Assembly (NCBI GenBank): GCA_001899805.1
Contig: MKWP01000016.1
Coordinates: forward strand, 124,001-188,000
Source of the DNA: Lysobacterales bacterium 66-474
GTDB taxonomy: Bacteria > Pseudomonadota > Gammaproteobacteria > Xanthomonadales > Rhodanobacteraceae
Direction of reading: 5' to 3'
DNA length: 64,000 nt
Shown: piece by piece, positions 53,943 through 62,755 of the stretch
How positions within the stretch are numbered: the first letter of the stretch is position 1
How the letters are laid out: each line of letters begins with the position of its first letter
Translations under genes and position numbers: made by a program
The notes under the pieces: model-generated
The model's input: the letters and a program-made list of their open reading frames with translations, nothing else
Told to the model about the DNA's origin: nothing
Database searches by the model: none

Positions 53943-55532
53943 CTAAACCATGAGCCGCAGCGGTTCCAACTGCTTTTCGTACCGCCGCCACTCACCTACC
54001 GCGCGGCGATGGATCTTCTCGCGTACCTGCGGGCTGCTGAGCGTGGAAACGGGATTGCGATTCCGCGTAATGTCGCCGCAGTCCGCCTCATGCGGCAGAC
54101 CGCAGAACTTCAGTACCCGCGCCGTCATGGCCTCCGGATCGTCAACCAGCGCGGCATAGTCCACGTCCATGACCACGCCGGGCAGCGCGCGCCGCCAATG
54201 CGTCATCACTTTCTCGAACTCGGCGTAATGCGCAGCAAGCGCCTTGATGTCGTAGCTGTAGGCATAGGAATCACCAAAATAAGCCTTCCAGTTGGAATAG
54301 CAAATGTCCATCGGATCACGTCGCAAGGCAAGGATGCGCGCCATCGGCAAGGCCCGATGGATGAGCCCGGCGAGCATGAAGTTGGCCGGCAGCTTGTCGA
54401 CGTAGTAGGGCTTGCCGCGTGCGCGCCAACGGCTTTGCAGCAAGTAACGCTCGCCAAGCAACCGGTAATCGAACGCACGCAGGCGATTGATCAACTTGGC
54501 GTCGACGACCCCCGTGCCGGGATCCACGCCATACATGTCAGCAGTCCAACGCAACTGATTTGGGAAATCCGGCAGCTCGCCCGGGCTTGCGACCATGGAG
54601 TGATTGCCGAGGATGCGATCCAGGAGGGTGGTGCCAGAGCGGGGCATTCCGATGATGAAGATCGGTTTGGGCCCATCGTCTTCGGCTACACCGTCGACAA
54701 TGTCGAAAAAGCGTGCGTCACACAGCTCGATGATCGCGTTGCACCGTCTGTGTTCGGCCGCACTGTCATGAGGCAGACGCGCGGACATGATGGCGTTGCC
54801 GTGTTCCAAAGCATCCCACGCTTCATCGCATCGGTCCAGATCGTCCAATTCCTTGAAGCGCGCGAATTCAAGGGCTGCCTGATGCTCGCTGCCGGACTCG
54901 ACTCTCCCAAGCTGAGCGGCGATCGAAGCCAAGTGATTGCGTTGCGGGGTCTGCCTGCGCATGCGTGCCAGCGCCAGCCAGGCGCGGCCATGGCTGGGCC
55001 CCATGCACAGACAGGCTTCCAATTCGCCCTCGGCTTCGCGGGTGCGTCCGTTGAACTGCAGTTGCAATGCGCGGTAATAACGAAAATCAGGAGTGTTGAA
55101 GCCGATTTCGAGGGCGCGGTCCATCAACCCCAACGCGCGGCGATGCTGGCCAAGCAACTGATGCAATTGCGCAAACATGGCCAGCAATTCACCAGAGTCT
55201 GAACTCACGATTGCCGGGTACTCAAGACAATCGTGCATGACCCGGGTTTCCCCCAACTTATGCAGACAAAACGCCAGCTTGTGCAATTCTGCCAAGTCGT
55301 CAAAAGCTACGTTGGCCGCTGCGACCAATTGTGCACAGGCGTCACGCAGGCGCTCCAGTTTCAGGCACACGCTGGAGAGTAGTAGACGTGCCTGCACATT
55401 GCCTGGAGCATGCGACAACAGCGCCTCCAATGCTGCGCGCGCGGCGGGGAACTGTTCCGCAATGATGTAACGCTGCGCACGTTCCCATTGCCGTTCGATC
55501 GTTCGTGCCGAAACGCTGTCAGCAATGTTCAC
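53943..55532 (-). CDS. TPR-containing sulfotransferase
   Basis: A 529-residue member of the same family. TPR half with FRYYRALQLQFNGRTREAEGE; PAPS loop IFIIGMPRSGTTLLDRILGN; YYVDKLPANFMLAGLIHRAL; LRRDPMDICYSNWKAYFGD; and a tail TLSSPQVREKIHRRAVGEWR. The start is taken as GTG 55532, which overlaps the upstream sulfotransferase stop as GTGA; the open frame reaches further up but inside that gene. No signal peptide. Within the 3'-phosphate region it reads LRRDPMD where the other three have VRDPMD. Confidence 0.9.
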   Translation of the reverse strand: MNIADSVSARTIERQWERAQRYIIAEQFPAARAALEALLSHAPGNVQARLLLSSVCLKLERLRDACAQLVAAANVAFDDLAELHKLAFCLHKLGETRVMHDCLEYPAIVSSDSGELLAMFAQLHQLLGQHRRALGLMDRALEIGFNTPDFRYYRALQLQFNGRTREAEGELEACLCMGPSHGRAWLALARMRRQTPQRNHLASIAAQLGRVESGSEHQAALEFARFKELDDLDRCDEAWDALEHGNAIMSARLPHDSAAEHRRCNAIIELCDARFFDIVDGVAEDDGPKPIFIIGMPRSGTTLLDRILGNHSMVASPGELPDFPNQLRWTADMYGVDPGTGVVDAKLINRLRAFDYRLLGERYLLQSRWRARGKPYYVDKLPANFMLAGLIHRALPMARILALRRDPMDICYSNWKAYFGDSYAYSYDIKALAAHYAEFEKVMTHWRRALPGVVMDVDYAALVDDPEAMTARVLKFCGLPHEADCGDITRNRNPVSTLSSPQVREKIHRRAVGEWRRYEKQLEPLRLMV

Positions 55533-57106
55533 GCTGCCCCCAACATCTCTCGCAATGACGACAATTGCGCTGCATGTCGCCGCCACTCGCCGAACGAACG
55601 ATCATGCACGGACGACCGCACCTGCGCCGCGCTCAAGGTCGCGCTGGGCGCGGTATTGCGTTTCAAATCCGTGCAACCGGGTTCCCACTCCAACCCGCAG
55701 AATGCGAACACCTTGCGCAAGGTGGCTTCGGGTTCGCGCACCAGGTCGGCGTAGTCCACGTCGAGGATCGCGCCCGGCATGATCTTGTGCCAGTGCATCA
55801 TCACGCGACGATAGTCGCTGAAATACTCCGCCAGCGCGCCAAGATCATAGCTGTAGGCACAGGCATCGCCGAAGTATGCGCGCCAGTTGGAAAAACAGGT
55901 ATCCATGGGATCGCGCACCAGGTTCAGGATCGGCGCCTGCGGCAACGCCGCGTGGATCGCCGCCGCCAGCACCCAGTTGGGCGGCTGCTTGTCGATGAAG
56001 AAAGCCTTGCCGGGCGCACGCCACTGCGTTTGCGCAAGATAGCGCCGGCCCAGTTCAGGATAGTCGATGCCACCAAGACGCGACACCAGTACGTCGCTTT
56101 GCGCGTTGCGGGTATCGGCCATCCAGTGCAACTGCGCGCCGAAATCCACCAGCTCGCCGGCGTTCGCCACCCGCGAATGGTTGCCGAGCATCCGCTCCAG
56201 CAAGGTGGTGCCTGAGCGGGCGACGCCAACGATGAATATGGGCATCGATCCGGTGTGCGTTTCGCCCTCGCTGCGCACAAGCGCCGCATCCCACGCGGAC
56301 AGATAGCGTTCGATCCACGCGTGGTGTCGGGCGACCTGGTCGCACAACCTTGCATGCATCAGCGCATTGCCGCGCGCCAATGCCTGCCAGGCTTCCTCGT
56401 GGCGATCGAGATCCTCCAGCGTCTTGTAGCGCGCGAACTCGAAGGCAGCCTGATCGCTCGTGCCCGGCGCGGCCATGCGCGCGCCCGAATCCAGCGCAGC
56501 CAGATGATTGCATTCAGCGGTTTGCCGGCGCAGGCGCACCAGCGGCACCGCGATGCGGCCTCGCGCCGGCGCTTCGGCAAGGCTCGCGGCGAGCTCGGCT
56601 TCGGCTTCCTCGATACGCCCGTTGAACAGCAACGCTTCGCCGCGGCGGAACCGCGAGACGGCGCTGGCGTGCCCCAGTGATTTTGCTTTGTCCAGCAACG
56701 CCAGCGTCTCGGCATGTTGCCCCAATCGCTTGCGCAACACCGCCATGCGCATCAGCAACAGCGGATTCCCGCAATCCGCCATCACCGGCCGGTCGATGCA
56801 TTCGCGGGCCGCGACGGTCTCGCCCACCTCCTGCAGCACGGTCGCCACCGTGCAGAGCGCTTCCGGATCGTCGGGCGCCGCCCGCGCCGCTTCCAGCGCG
56901 TGGCGGGTGCCGTCGCGGACGCGATCCTCGCGCCATGCGAGCTGCGCCGCCAACAGAGGCGCGTACACGTTGCCGTGGGTTTCCCGCGCACGCATCGAGG
57001 CAAGGACCTCGCGCGCGGCGGCTATGCGCCCCCGCAACAGGCACGACTGGGCTTGCTGCCACAGCGGGTCGGAGGCGAAGCTCCCGCTTGCGGCGACGGC
57101 GGCCAT
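55529..57106 (-). CDS. TPR-containing sulfotransferase linked to glyS
   Basis: A 525-residue family member with TPR half (RFRRGEALLFNGRIEEAEAE). The PAPS loop is IFIVGVARSGTTLLERMLGN, which has Ala where the others have Pro before RSGTT. Then come FIDKQPPNWVLAAAIHAALP, LVRDPMDTCFSNWRAYFGD and the tail TLSAAQVRSSVHDRSFGEWR. Its ATG shares a base with the glyS stop (TAATG), so it is translated with the glyQ-glyS transcript. Codon use is more GC-rich than in the other three copies, like the housekeeping genes. Acceptor unknown. Confidence 0.92.
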   Translation of the reverse strand: MAAVAASGSFASDPLWQQAQSCLLRGRIAAAREVLASMRARETHGNVYAPLLAAQLAWREDRVRDGTRHALEAARAAPDDPEALCTVATVLQEVGETVAARECIDRPVMADCGNPLLLMRMAVLRKRLGQHAETLALLDKAKSLGHASAVSRFRRGEALLFNGRIEEAEAELAASLAEAPARGRIAVPLVRLRRQTAECNHLAALDSGARMAAPGTSDQAAFEFARYKTLEDLDRHEEAWQALARGNALMHARLCDQVARHHAWIERYLSAWDAALVRSEGETHTGSMPIFIVGVARSGTTLLERMLGNHSRVANAGELVDFGAQLHWMADTRNAQSDVLVSRLGGIDYPELGRRYLAQTQWRAPGKAFFIDKQPPNWVLAAAIHAALPQAPILNLVRDPMDTCFSNWRAYFGDACAYSYDLGALAEYFSDYRRVMMHWHKIMPGAILDVDYADLVREPEATLRKVFAFCGLEWEPGCTDLKRNTAPSATLSAAQVRSSVHDRSFGEWRRHAAQLSSLREMLGAA

Positions 57107-59307
57107 TACAACAAGGCGATCTCGGCGATCACGTCGAAACGGGCCTTGACGCGCGCCAGCAACGCGATCCGGTTGCCGCGCAGGACCGTGTCGTCGACCA
57201 TCACCATCACGTCATCGAAGAACGCATCGATCGGCGCCTGCAATTGAGCGAGGCGCGCCAATGCGCCTTCGTAGTCGCGTGTTGCGGTATCCCCCGCGAG
57301 GCGCGCTGCGTTGTCCCTGCGGGCGTCGTCCAGCGCCTGCGCCAACGCCTGCTCGGCCGGTTCGCGCAGCAATGCCGCATCGAGTTCGCGTCGTGCGGCC
57401 GCATCCATGTCGACGCCTTGCTTGCGCAGGATGTTGGCGACGCGCTTGTTGGCGGCCGCGAGTTTTTCGGCTTCGGGTTGTTTTGCGAACGCGGCAACCG
57501 CGCGCAGGCGGCGATCGAAATCGACGAGGCTGTTCGGACGGACTGCGGCGACGGCGTCGAACTGCTGCGCCGTGAATCCCTTTTCCGCGTAGTAACCCCG
57601 CAGGCGGTCGAGGATGAAGTCGCGCAGGGCCGCAAACACTTCGCCTCCAGGCAAATCGACGTGCGCGGACTGGACCGCGGCTACCTTGACGCCCTTCGCT
57701 TCGGCCTCGGCGGCAGATGCGCCCTGGCGCGTGACAGTCGTCGCGACCAGTGCGTCTTGGACTTGCGACAACGCCTCCTTCAACAATCTGTCCAGATCGA
57801 GATCGAGGCCGCCTTCGACCAGCGTCCGCGCCAGGCCCAGTGCGGCACGCCGCAACGCGAAGGGGTCCTTGTTGCCGGTGGGTTTCAACCCAACCGCGAA
57901 AATGCCGGCCAGCGTGTCCAGCTTGTCGGCCAGCGACAGGCATTGCGCCAGCGCACCTTCGGCGATGCCGTCACCGGCGTTGCGTGGACGGTAGAACTCG
58001 TCCAGCGCATTCGCCACTTCGGCGGGCTCACCCTGCGCGGCAGCGTAATGGCGCCCCATCACGCCCTGCAGTTCGGGAAACTCGCCGACCATGCGTGTCA
58101 GCAAATCGCAGCGCGACAGCCCGGCTGCGTGCGCGACCTGCGCCGCATCGACTTCGATGCCTTGCGCAAACAGCCGTTCGGCGATCGCACTGGCCAGCTC
58201 GGCCACGCGCACGGTCTTGTCCCACAAGCTGCCCAGGGCCTTCTGGTAAGTGACATCGCGCAACCCCTGCTGGTGCCGCGCCAGCGGCGTCTTCAGGTCT
58301 TCGTCGAAGAAGAATTTTGCATCGGCGAAACGCGGCCGGATCACGCGCTCGTAGCCGTGGCGGACCTGCGCAGGATCCTTCGACTCGATGTTGGCGATGC
58401 CGATGAAGTGTTCGCCGAGCCTGCCGTCCGTGCCGAACACCGGCACGAATTTCTGGTTGGCGCGCATGGTGGTGACCAGCGCTTCGTGCGGCACCGACAG
58501 GTATTCGCGATCGAAGGTGCAGGCGATCGCGACCGGCCACTCGTTGAGGTTGGCGAGTTCGTCCAGCAATGCATCGTCGAGGCGCGGCTCGCAATCGGCG
58601 GGCGCAACGCGCGCGACTTCGTCGCGGATGCGCTGGCGACGCTCGACCGGATCGGCCAGCACTTTCGCCGCACGCAGGGATTCGGCGTAACCGTCGGCGT
58701 CCACGAGGTGCACCGGCGTCGGGTGCATGAAGCGGTGCCCGCGCGATTGGCGGCCACCCTTCACGCCGAACAGCTCGCCCGCGATCACCTGGTCGCCGTG
58801 CAATGCCACCAACCAGTGCACCGGGCGCACGAACGCGAAATCATGGTCGCCCCAGCGCATCGGTTTGGCGATTGGCAATGCCGCGGCGGCTTCGCGCACG
58901 ATCTCCGGAACCAGTTCGGCGGTGCTGCGGCCGGGCGTGACGCTGCGGTGCACGAAGCGCTCGCCCCTGGCATCCGTCGCACGTTCGAGCTGCGTCCAGT
59001 CGACACCGGCCTTGTTCGCGAAACCGGACAGTGCCTTGGTGGGTTGGCCATCCGCATCCAGCGCGATGTTGAGGTACGGGCCGAGGCTCTCGCCGCGTTG
59101 TTCGGGCTGGGTGAACGCCACGCCCGGCACCAAGACCGCGAGGCGCCGCGGTGTCGCGAAGGTCTGCGCGTGCCCGACGTCGCCCATGATGCCGCGTTTG
59201 GACAAGCCGTCGCACACCCCTTGCGCGAAGGCCCGCGCCAGATCGTCCACCGCGTGGATGGGCAATTCCTCGCATCCGATTTCGATCAGCAACGAACGCT
59301 CAGCCAT
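57106..59307 (-). CDS. glyS: Glycine-tRNA ligase beta subunit
   Basis: A 733-residue beta subunit that binds and positions tRNA(Gly) in the tetrameric enzyme. It begins [20 protein letters not shown]; later blocks include [28 protein letters not shown] and [20 protein letters not shown] with the HD-like and anticodon-binding regions. ATG 59307 has GGAGG six bases upstream and overlaps glyQ by 8 bp. It is followed without gap by a sulfotransferase gene. Length is slightly above that of E. coli GlyS (689). Confidence 0.95.
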   Translation of the reverse strand: MAERSLLIEIGCEELPIHAVDDLARAFAQGVCDGLSKRGIMGDVGHAQTFATPRRLAVLVPGVAFTQPEQRGESLGPYLNIALDADGQPTKALSGFANKAGVDWTQLERATDARGERFVHRSVTPGRSTAELVPEIVREAAAALPIAKPMRWGDHDFAFVRPVHWLVALHGDQVIAGELFGVKGGRQSRGHRFMHPTPVHLVDADGYAESLRAAKVLADPVERRQRIRDEVARVAPADCEPRLDDALLDELANLNEWPVAIACTFDREYLSVPHEALVTTMRANQKFVPVFGTDGRLGEHFIGIANIESKDPAQVRHGYERVIRPRFADAKFFFDEDLKTPLARHQQGLRDVTYQKALGSLWDKTVRVAELASAIAERLFAQGIEVDAAQVAHAAGLSRCDLLTRMVGEFPELQGVMGRHYAAAQGEPAEVANALDEFYRPRNAGDGIAEGALAQCLSLADKLDTLAGIFAVGLKPTGNKDPFALRRAALGLARTLVEGGLDLDLDRLLKEALSQVQDALVATTVTRQGASAAEAEAKGVKVAAVQSAHVDLPGGEVFAALRDFILDRLRGYYAEKGFTAQQFDAVAAVRPNSLVDFDRRLRAVAAFAKQPEAEKLAAANKRVANILRKQGVDMDAAARRELDAALLREPAEQALAQALDDARRDNAARLAGDTATRDYEGALARLAQLQAPIDAFFDDVMVMVDDTVLRGNRIALLARVKARFDVIAEIALL

Positions 59308-60190
59308 GCGCGGCCTCCGCGTTCGCGTTTTCGCGAGGCGCGACCCATTCCTTGGCAACGGCGTGCGCCAGCGCGCGCACCCGCAGGATGTAACGCTGGC
59401 GTTCGGTCACCGAAATCGCGCGGCGTGCGTCCAGCAGGTTGAACGCGTGGCTGGCCTTCATCACCTGTTCGTAGGCTGGCAACGGCAGGTGCAATGCGAC
59501 GAGCTTGTTGGCTTCGGCTTCGCAGGCGTCGAAGCGGTGGAACAATTCCCTGGTGTCCGCGTGCTCGAAGTTGTAGGCGCTCTGCTCGACTTCGTTGCGG
59601 TGGAACACGTCGCCGTAGGTCACGACACCATGTGGCGCGGTGGTCCAGACCAGGTCGAACACGCTGTTGACGTTCTGCAGATACATCGCGAGCCGTTCGA
59701 GGCCATAGGTAAGTTCGGCGGTGACGGGCTTGCATTCGAGGCCGCCGGCCTGCTGGAAATAGGTGAACTGGGTGACCTCCATCCCGTTCAACCACACCTC
59801 CCAGCCAAGCCCCCATGCGCCGAGTGTCGGCGATTCCCAGTTGTCCTCGACCAGCCGCAGGTCGTGCACCAATGGATCGATGCCGAGCGCGCGCAGCGAG
59901 CCGAAGTAGCGTTCCAGCACATCGTCGGGATTCGGCTTCAGCACCACTTGATACTGGTAGTACTGCTGCAGGCGGTTGGGATTTTCGCCGTAGCGGCCGT
60001 CGGTCGGACGCCGGCACGGCTGCACGTAGGCCGCAGACCACGGATCGGGACCGAGCGCGCGCAGGAACGTCGCGGGATGGAACGTGCCGGCGCCGACTTC
60101 CAGGTCCAGCGGCTGCAGCAGCACGCAACCCTGCTCCGCCCAGTAGCGGTTCAGGGTCCGGATCACGTCCTGGAAAGTCGGTCCTGCCAA
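59300..60190 (-). CDS. glyQ: Glycine-tRNA ligase alpha subunit
   Basis: A 296-residue catalytic alpha subunit. Almost the whole family pattern is present: [57 protein letters not shown] and [18 protein letters not shown]. No ATG or GTG lies near the expected start. A TTG at 60190, five codons before TFQDVI, gives the usual length and has GGGA five bases upstream. A TATACT box on the minus strand (60227-60222) would place transcription about 25 bases ahead. It forms an operon with glyS and the following sulfotransferase genes. Confidence 0.94.
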   Translation of the reverse strand: MAGPTFQDVIRTLNRYWAEQGCVLLQPLDLEVGAGTFHPATFLRALGPDPWSAAYVQPCRRPTDGRYGENPNRLQQYYQYQVVLKPNPDDVLERYFGSLRALGIDPLVHDLRLVEDNWESPTLGAWGLGWEVWLNGMEVTQFTYFQQAGGLECKPVTAELTYGLERLAMYLQNVNSVFDLVWTTAPHGVVTYGDVFHRNEVEQSAYNFEHADTRELFHRFDACEAEANKLVALHLPLPAYEQVMKASHAFNLLDARRAISVTERQRYILRVRALAHAVAKEWVAPRENANAEAAHG

Positions 60191-60292
60191 CTGCGTCCCG
60201 GCGGGCTGCGCAAAGCGCGTTAGTATAGCCGCGAGGCCGAAATCCCGAGCGCTTCTGGTGGATCGGATGTCTTTTTGGCAACGGGGCAGGCG

Positions 60293-62092
60293 ATGGCGGC
60301 AAACCCGAATTCCACGTCGATGATCGGCCGGCACGGACGCCTGGAACTGGGCGAAGTGCTGGCTGCGCTGATCGCCGACGGCCTGCTCGCCGCCGAGGAT
60401 GCCAAACGCATCCGTGGCGCGAGCCGGGCAGGCAGGGGCACGGCGGAACTGCATCCGCTGGTATTGATCGCCAGCGCCAAGCCCGAGAATCGCACCGACC
60501 CGGGCAAGCCGCTGACGGTGGAATCGCTGACCGTGTGGCTGGCCGAGAAAGCGGGGCTGGCGTACCTCAAGATCGATCCGATGAAGATCGACGTGGCCGC
60601 GGTGACGCAGGCCGTGAGCCAGGCCTACGCGCAACGCCACCGCATCCTGCCGGTCGCCGTCAACCACGGTACCGTCACCTTCGCCAGCGCCGAGCCCTTC
60701 GACACGCACTGGGCCGCCGATCTTTCACAGATGCTGCGGCGCGAAGTGAAACGCGTGGTCGCCAATCCGCTGGACATCCATCGCTATCTGATGGAGTTCT
60801 ACGGCGTGCAGCGCTCGATCGCCAAGGCGCGCGAGGCCAAGCAGGACTCGATGGACGGCTCGGCCATCCTGAACTTCGAGCAGTTGCTGGAACTCGGCAA
60901 ATCCGGCGAGATCGGCGCCGACGATCGTCACGTGGTGCACATCGTCGACTGGCTGCTGCAATACGCGTTCGAGCAGCGCGCTTCGGACATCCACCTCGAA
61001 CCGCGCCGCGATGCCGCGCAGCTGCGCTTTCGCATCGATGGCATCCTGCACAAGGTGTTCGAGTTGCCGCCGGCGGTGATGACCGCAGTAACCGCGCGCA
61101 TCAAGATCCTCGCGCGCCTGGATGTCGCCGAAAAACGCCGCCCGCAGGATGGCCGCATCAAGACCCGCTCGGCCGGCGGGCGCGAAGTGGAACTGCGCAT
61201 CTCGTCGATGCCGACCGCGTTCGGCGAGAAGATCGTGATGCGCATCTTCGATCCGGACATCGTGGTCAAGCAATTCGCGCAGCTCGGTTTTTCCGACGAG
61301 GAAGAAAAAGCCTGGCGCATGATGGTGGAACGCCCGCACGGGATCGTGCTGGTGACCGGCCCGACCGGTTCCGGCAAGACCACGACGTTGTATTCGACGC
61401 TGAAACATCTGGCGCGGCCGGAACTCAACGTGTGCACCGTCGAAGATCCGATCGAGATGGTGGCGCCGGAATTCAACCAGTCGCAGGTGCAACCCGCGAT
61501 CGACTTCGACTTCGCGGCCGGCGTGCGCACACTGCTGCGGCAAGACCCCGACATCATCATGGTCGGCGAAATCCGCGACCTCGAAACCGCCCAGATGGCG
61601 GTGCAGGCGTCGCTGACCGGACACTTGGTGTTGTCGACGCTGCACACCAACGACGCACCGTCCGCGATCACGCGCCTGCTCGACCTCGGCGTGCCGCATT
61701 ACCTGATCCAGTCGACACTCGCCGGCGTGGTCGCGCAGCGCCTGGTGCGCACGCTGTGCCCGCATTGCAAAGTGAAAGCGAAGCAGGACCCGCAAACCTG
61801 GTCGGTGCTGACGCGCGGCTGGGTCATCCCGCCGCCCGCGGAGGTGTACGAGCCTGTCGGCTGCCTCGAATGCCGCAACACCGGCTATCTCGGCCGTACC
61901 GGCGTGTACGAAATGATGACGATCTCGCCGCGCTTGCGCGGCATGGTCACGCCGCAACTCGACCTCGCAGGCTTCACGGGCTTCGCGCTGGAAGAGGGGA
62001 TGCAGCCGCTGCGCATTTCCGCGGCGACGCAGGTGCGGCGCGGCCTCACCACCGTCGAGGAAGTGTTGTCGGTGTTGCCGGCCAACGAATGA
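60293..62092 (+). CDS. GspE/PilB-family assembly ATPase
   Basis: A 599-residue secretion or pilus ATPase. The N-terminal T2SSE_N-like domain contains [20 protein letters not shown]. The ATPase core has [20 protein letters not shown], Walker [15 protein letters not shown], the Asp box [10 protein letters not shown], Walker [15 protein letters not shown] and the His box [14 protein letters not shown] zinc-binding tetracysteine follows in LCPHCK and [10 protein letters not shown]. It hydrolyses ATP on the cytoplasmic face to drive type II secretion or type IV pilus assembly. Which of the two cannot be told, since no gsp or pil neighbours are present. ATG 60293 is preferred over an upstream TTG. 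Confidence 0.92.
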   Translation: MAANPNSTSMIGRHGRLELGEVLAALIADGLLAAEDAKRIRGASRAGRGTAELHPLVLIASAKPENRTDPGKPLTVESLTVWLAEKAGLAYLKIDPMKIDVAAVTQAVSQAYAQRHRILPVAVNHGTVTFASAEPFDTHWAADLSQMLRREVKRVVANPLDIHRYLMEFYGVQRSIAKAREAKQDSMDGSAILNFEQLLELGKSGEIGADDRHVVHIVDWLLQYAFEQRASDIHLEPRRDAAQLRFRIDGILHKVFELPPAVMTAVTARIKILARLDVAEKRRPQDGRIKTRSAGGREVELRISSMPTAFGEKIVMRIFDPDIVVKQFAQLGFSDEEEKAWRMMVERPHGIVLVTGPTGSGKTTTLYSTLKHLARPELNVCTVEDPIEMVAPEFNQSQVQPAIDFDFAAGVRTLLRQDPDIIMVGEIRDLETAQMAVQASLTGHLVLSTLHTNDAPSAITRLLDLGVPHYLIQSTLAGVVAQRLVRTLCPHCKVKAKQDPQTWSVLTRGWVIPPPAEVYEPVGCLECRNTGYLGRTGVYEMMTISPRLRGMVTPQLDLAGFTGFALEEGMQPLRISAATQVRRGLTTVEEVLSVLPANE

Positions 62093-62105
62093 CCTGCCGC
62101 GGGCA

Positions 62106-62723
62106 TCACGCCGCGACCCGCGACACGAAACGCAGCGCCAGCGAATTCATGCAGTAGCGCAAGCCCGTCGGCGGCGGACCGTCATCGAACACGTGTCCGA
62201 GGTGTCCTTCGCAGCGGGCGCAGCGGATCTCGGTGCGCAGCATGCCGAAGCTGGTGTCGCGCAGCTCGACCACGTTGTGCGGCGAAATCGGCCGCCAGAA
62301 GCTGGGCCAACCGGTGCCGGAATCGAACTCGGTCGCATCGTCGTACAGTGCCGTGGCACAACCGGCGCAGCGAAATATGCCGCGCACTGCGGGGCGTTCG
62401 TGCGCACCGCTGAAGGCGCGCTCGGTACTGCCGCGGCGCAGGATGCCAAATGCTGCCGGCGACAAGCGCTGGTGCCACTGCGCATCACTCAGCACCAGCC
62501 GGGGCAGGTGTCGAGAGCCAAGGTCGCGACCGTCGTCGCCGAACACTTCCAGCAGGACCTCGCCCGGTTGGGTGCGGATCGAACCGGGCAGCATCGGGCC
62601 GGCCGCGTCGATCGCCGCGAACAGCCGCGGCAACGCGGCGGTGGTGGCGAGCACCGCGCCGCCGCCCAGCGCCAGTTGCAGGAAGCGGCGACGGCCCGAA
62701 CTCTTTTGTGGATACCGCGACAT
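62106..62723 (-). CDS. msrB: Tat-exported peptide-methionine (R)-S-oxide reductase
   Basis: A 205-residue MsrB with an N-terminal twin-arginine signal (SSGRRRFLQLALGGG then AVLATTAAL). The catalytic domain has the two zinc-binding C-x2-C pairs (FRCAGCATALYD and IRCARCEGHLGHVFDDG), GTGWPSFWRPI and the catalytic Cys in RYCMNSLALRF. It repairs oxidised methionine in exported proteins. Start ATG 62723 has GGGAGG five bases upstream. It is 32 bp downstream of a dipZ-type gene whose thioredoxin-like domain could reduce it, a sensible functional pair. It converges with the ATPase gene, 13 bp away, without a clear terminator. Confidence 0.93.
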   Translation of the reverse strand: MSRYPQKSSGRRRFLQLALGGGAVLATTAALPRLFAAIDAAGPMLPGSIRTQPGEVLLEVFGDDGRDLGSRHLPRLVLSDAQWHQRLSPAAFGILRRGSTERAFSGAHERPAVRGIFRCAGCATALYDDATEFDSGTGWPSFWRPISPHNVVELRDTSFGMLRTEIRCARCEGHLGHVFDDGPPPTGLRYCMNSLALRFVSRVAA

Positions 62724-62755
62724 GCTGACCTCCCGGGGCATGGCCCCGCCGTGGA

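Noticed and set aside
48849-57106. Sulfotransferases as part of a RaxX-like peptide system
   Set aside because: No small secreted Tyr-containing peptide gene or PAPS-synthesis genes could be found in the gaps, so a RaxX-type system cannot be claimed.
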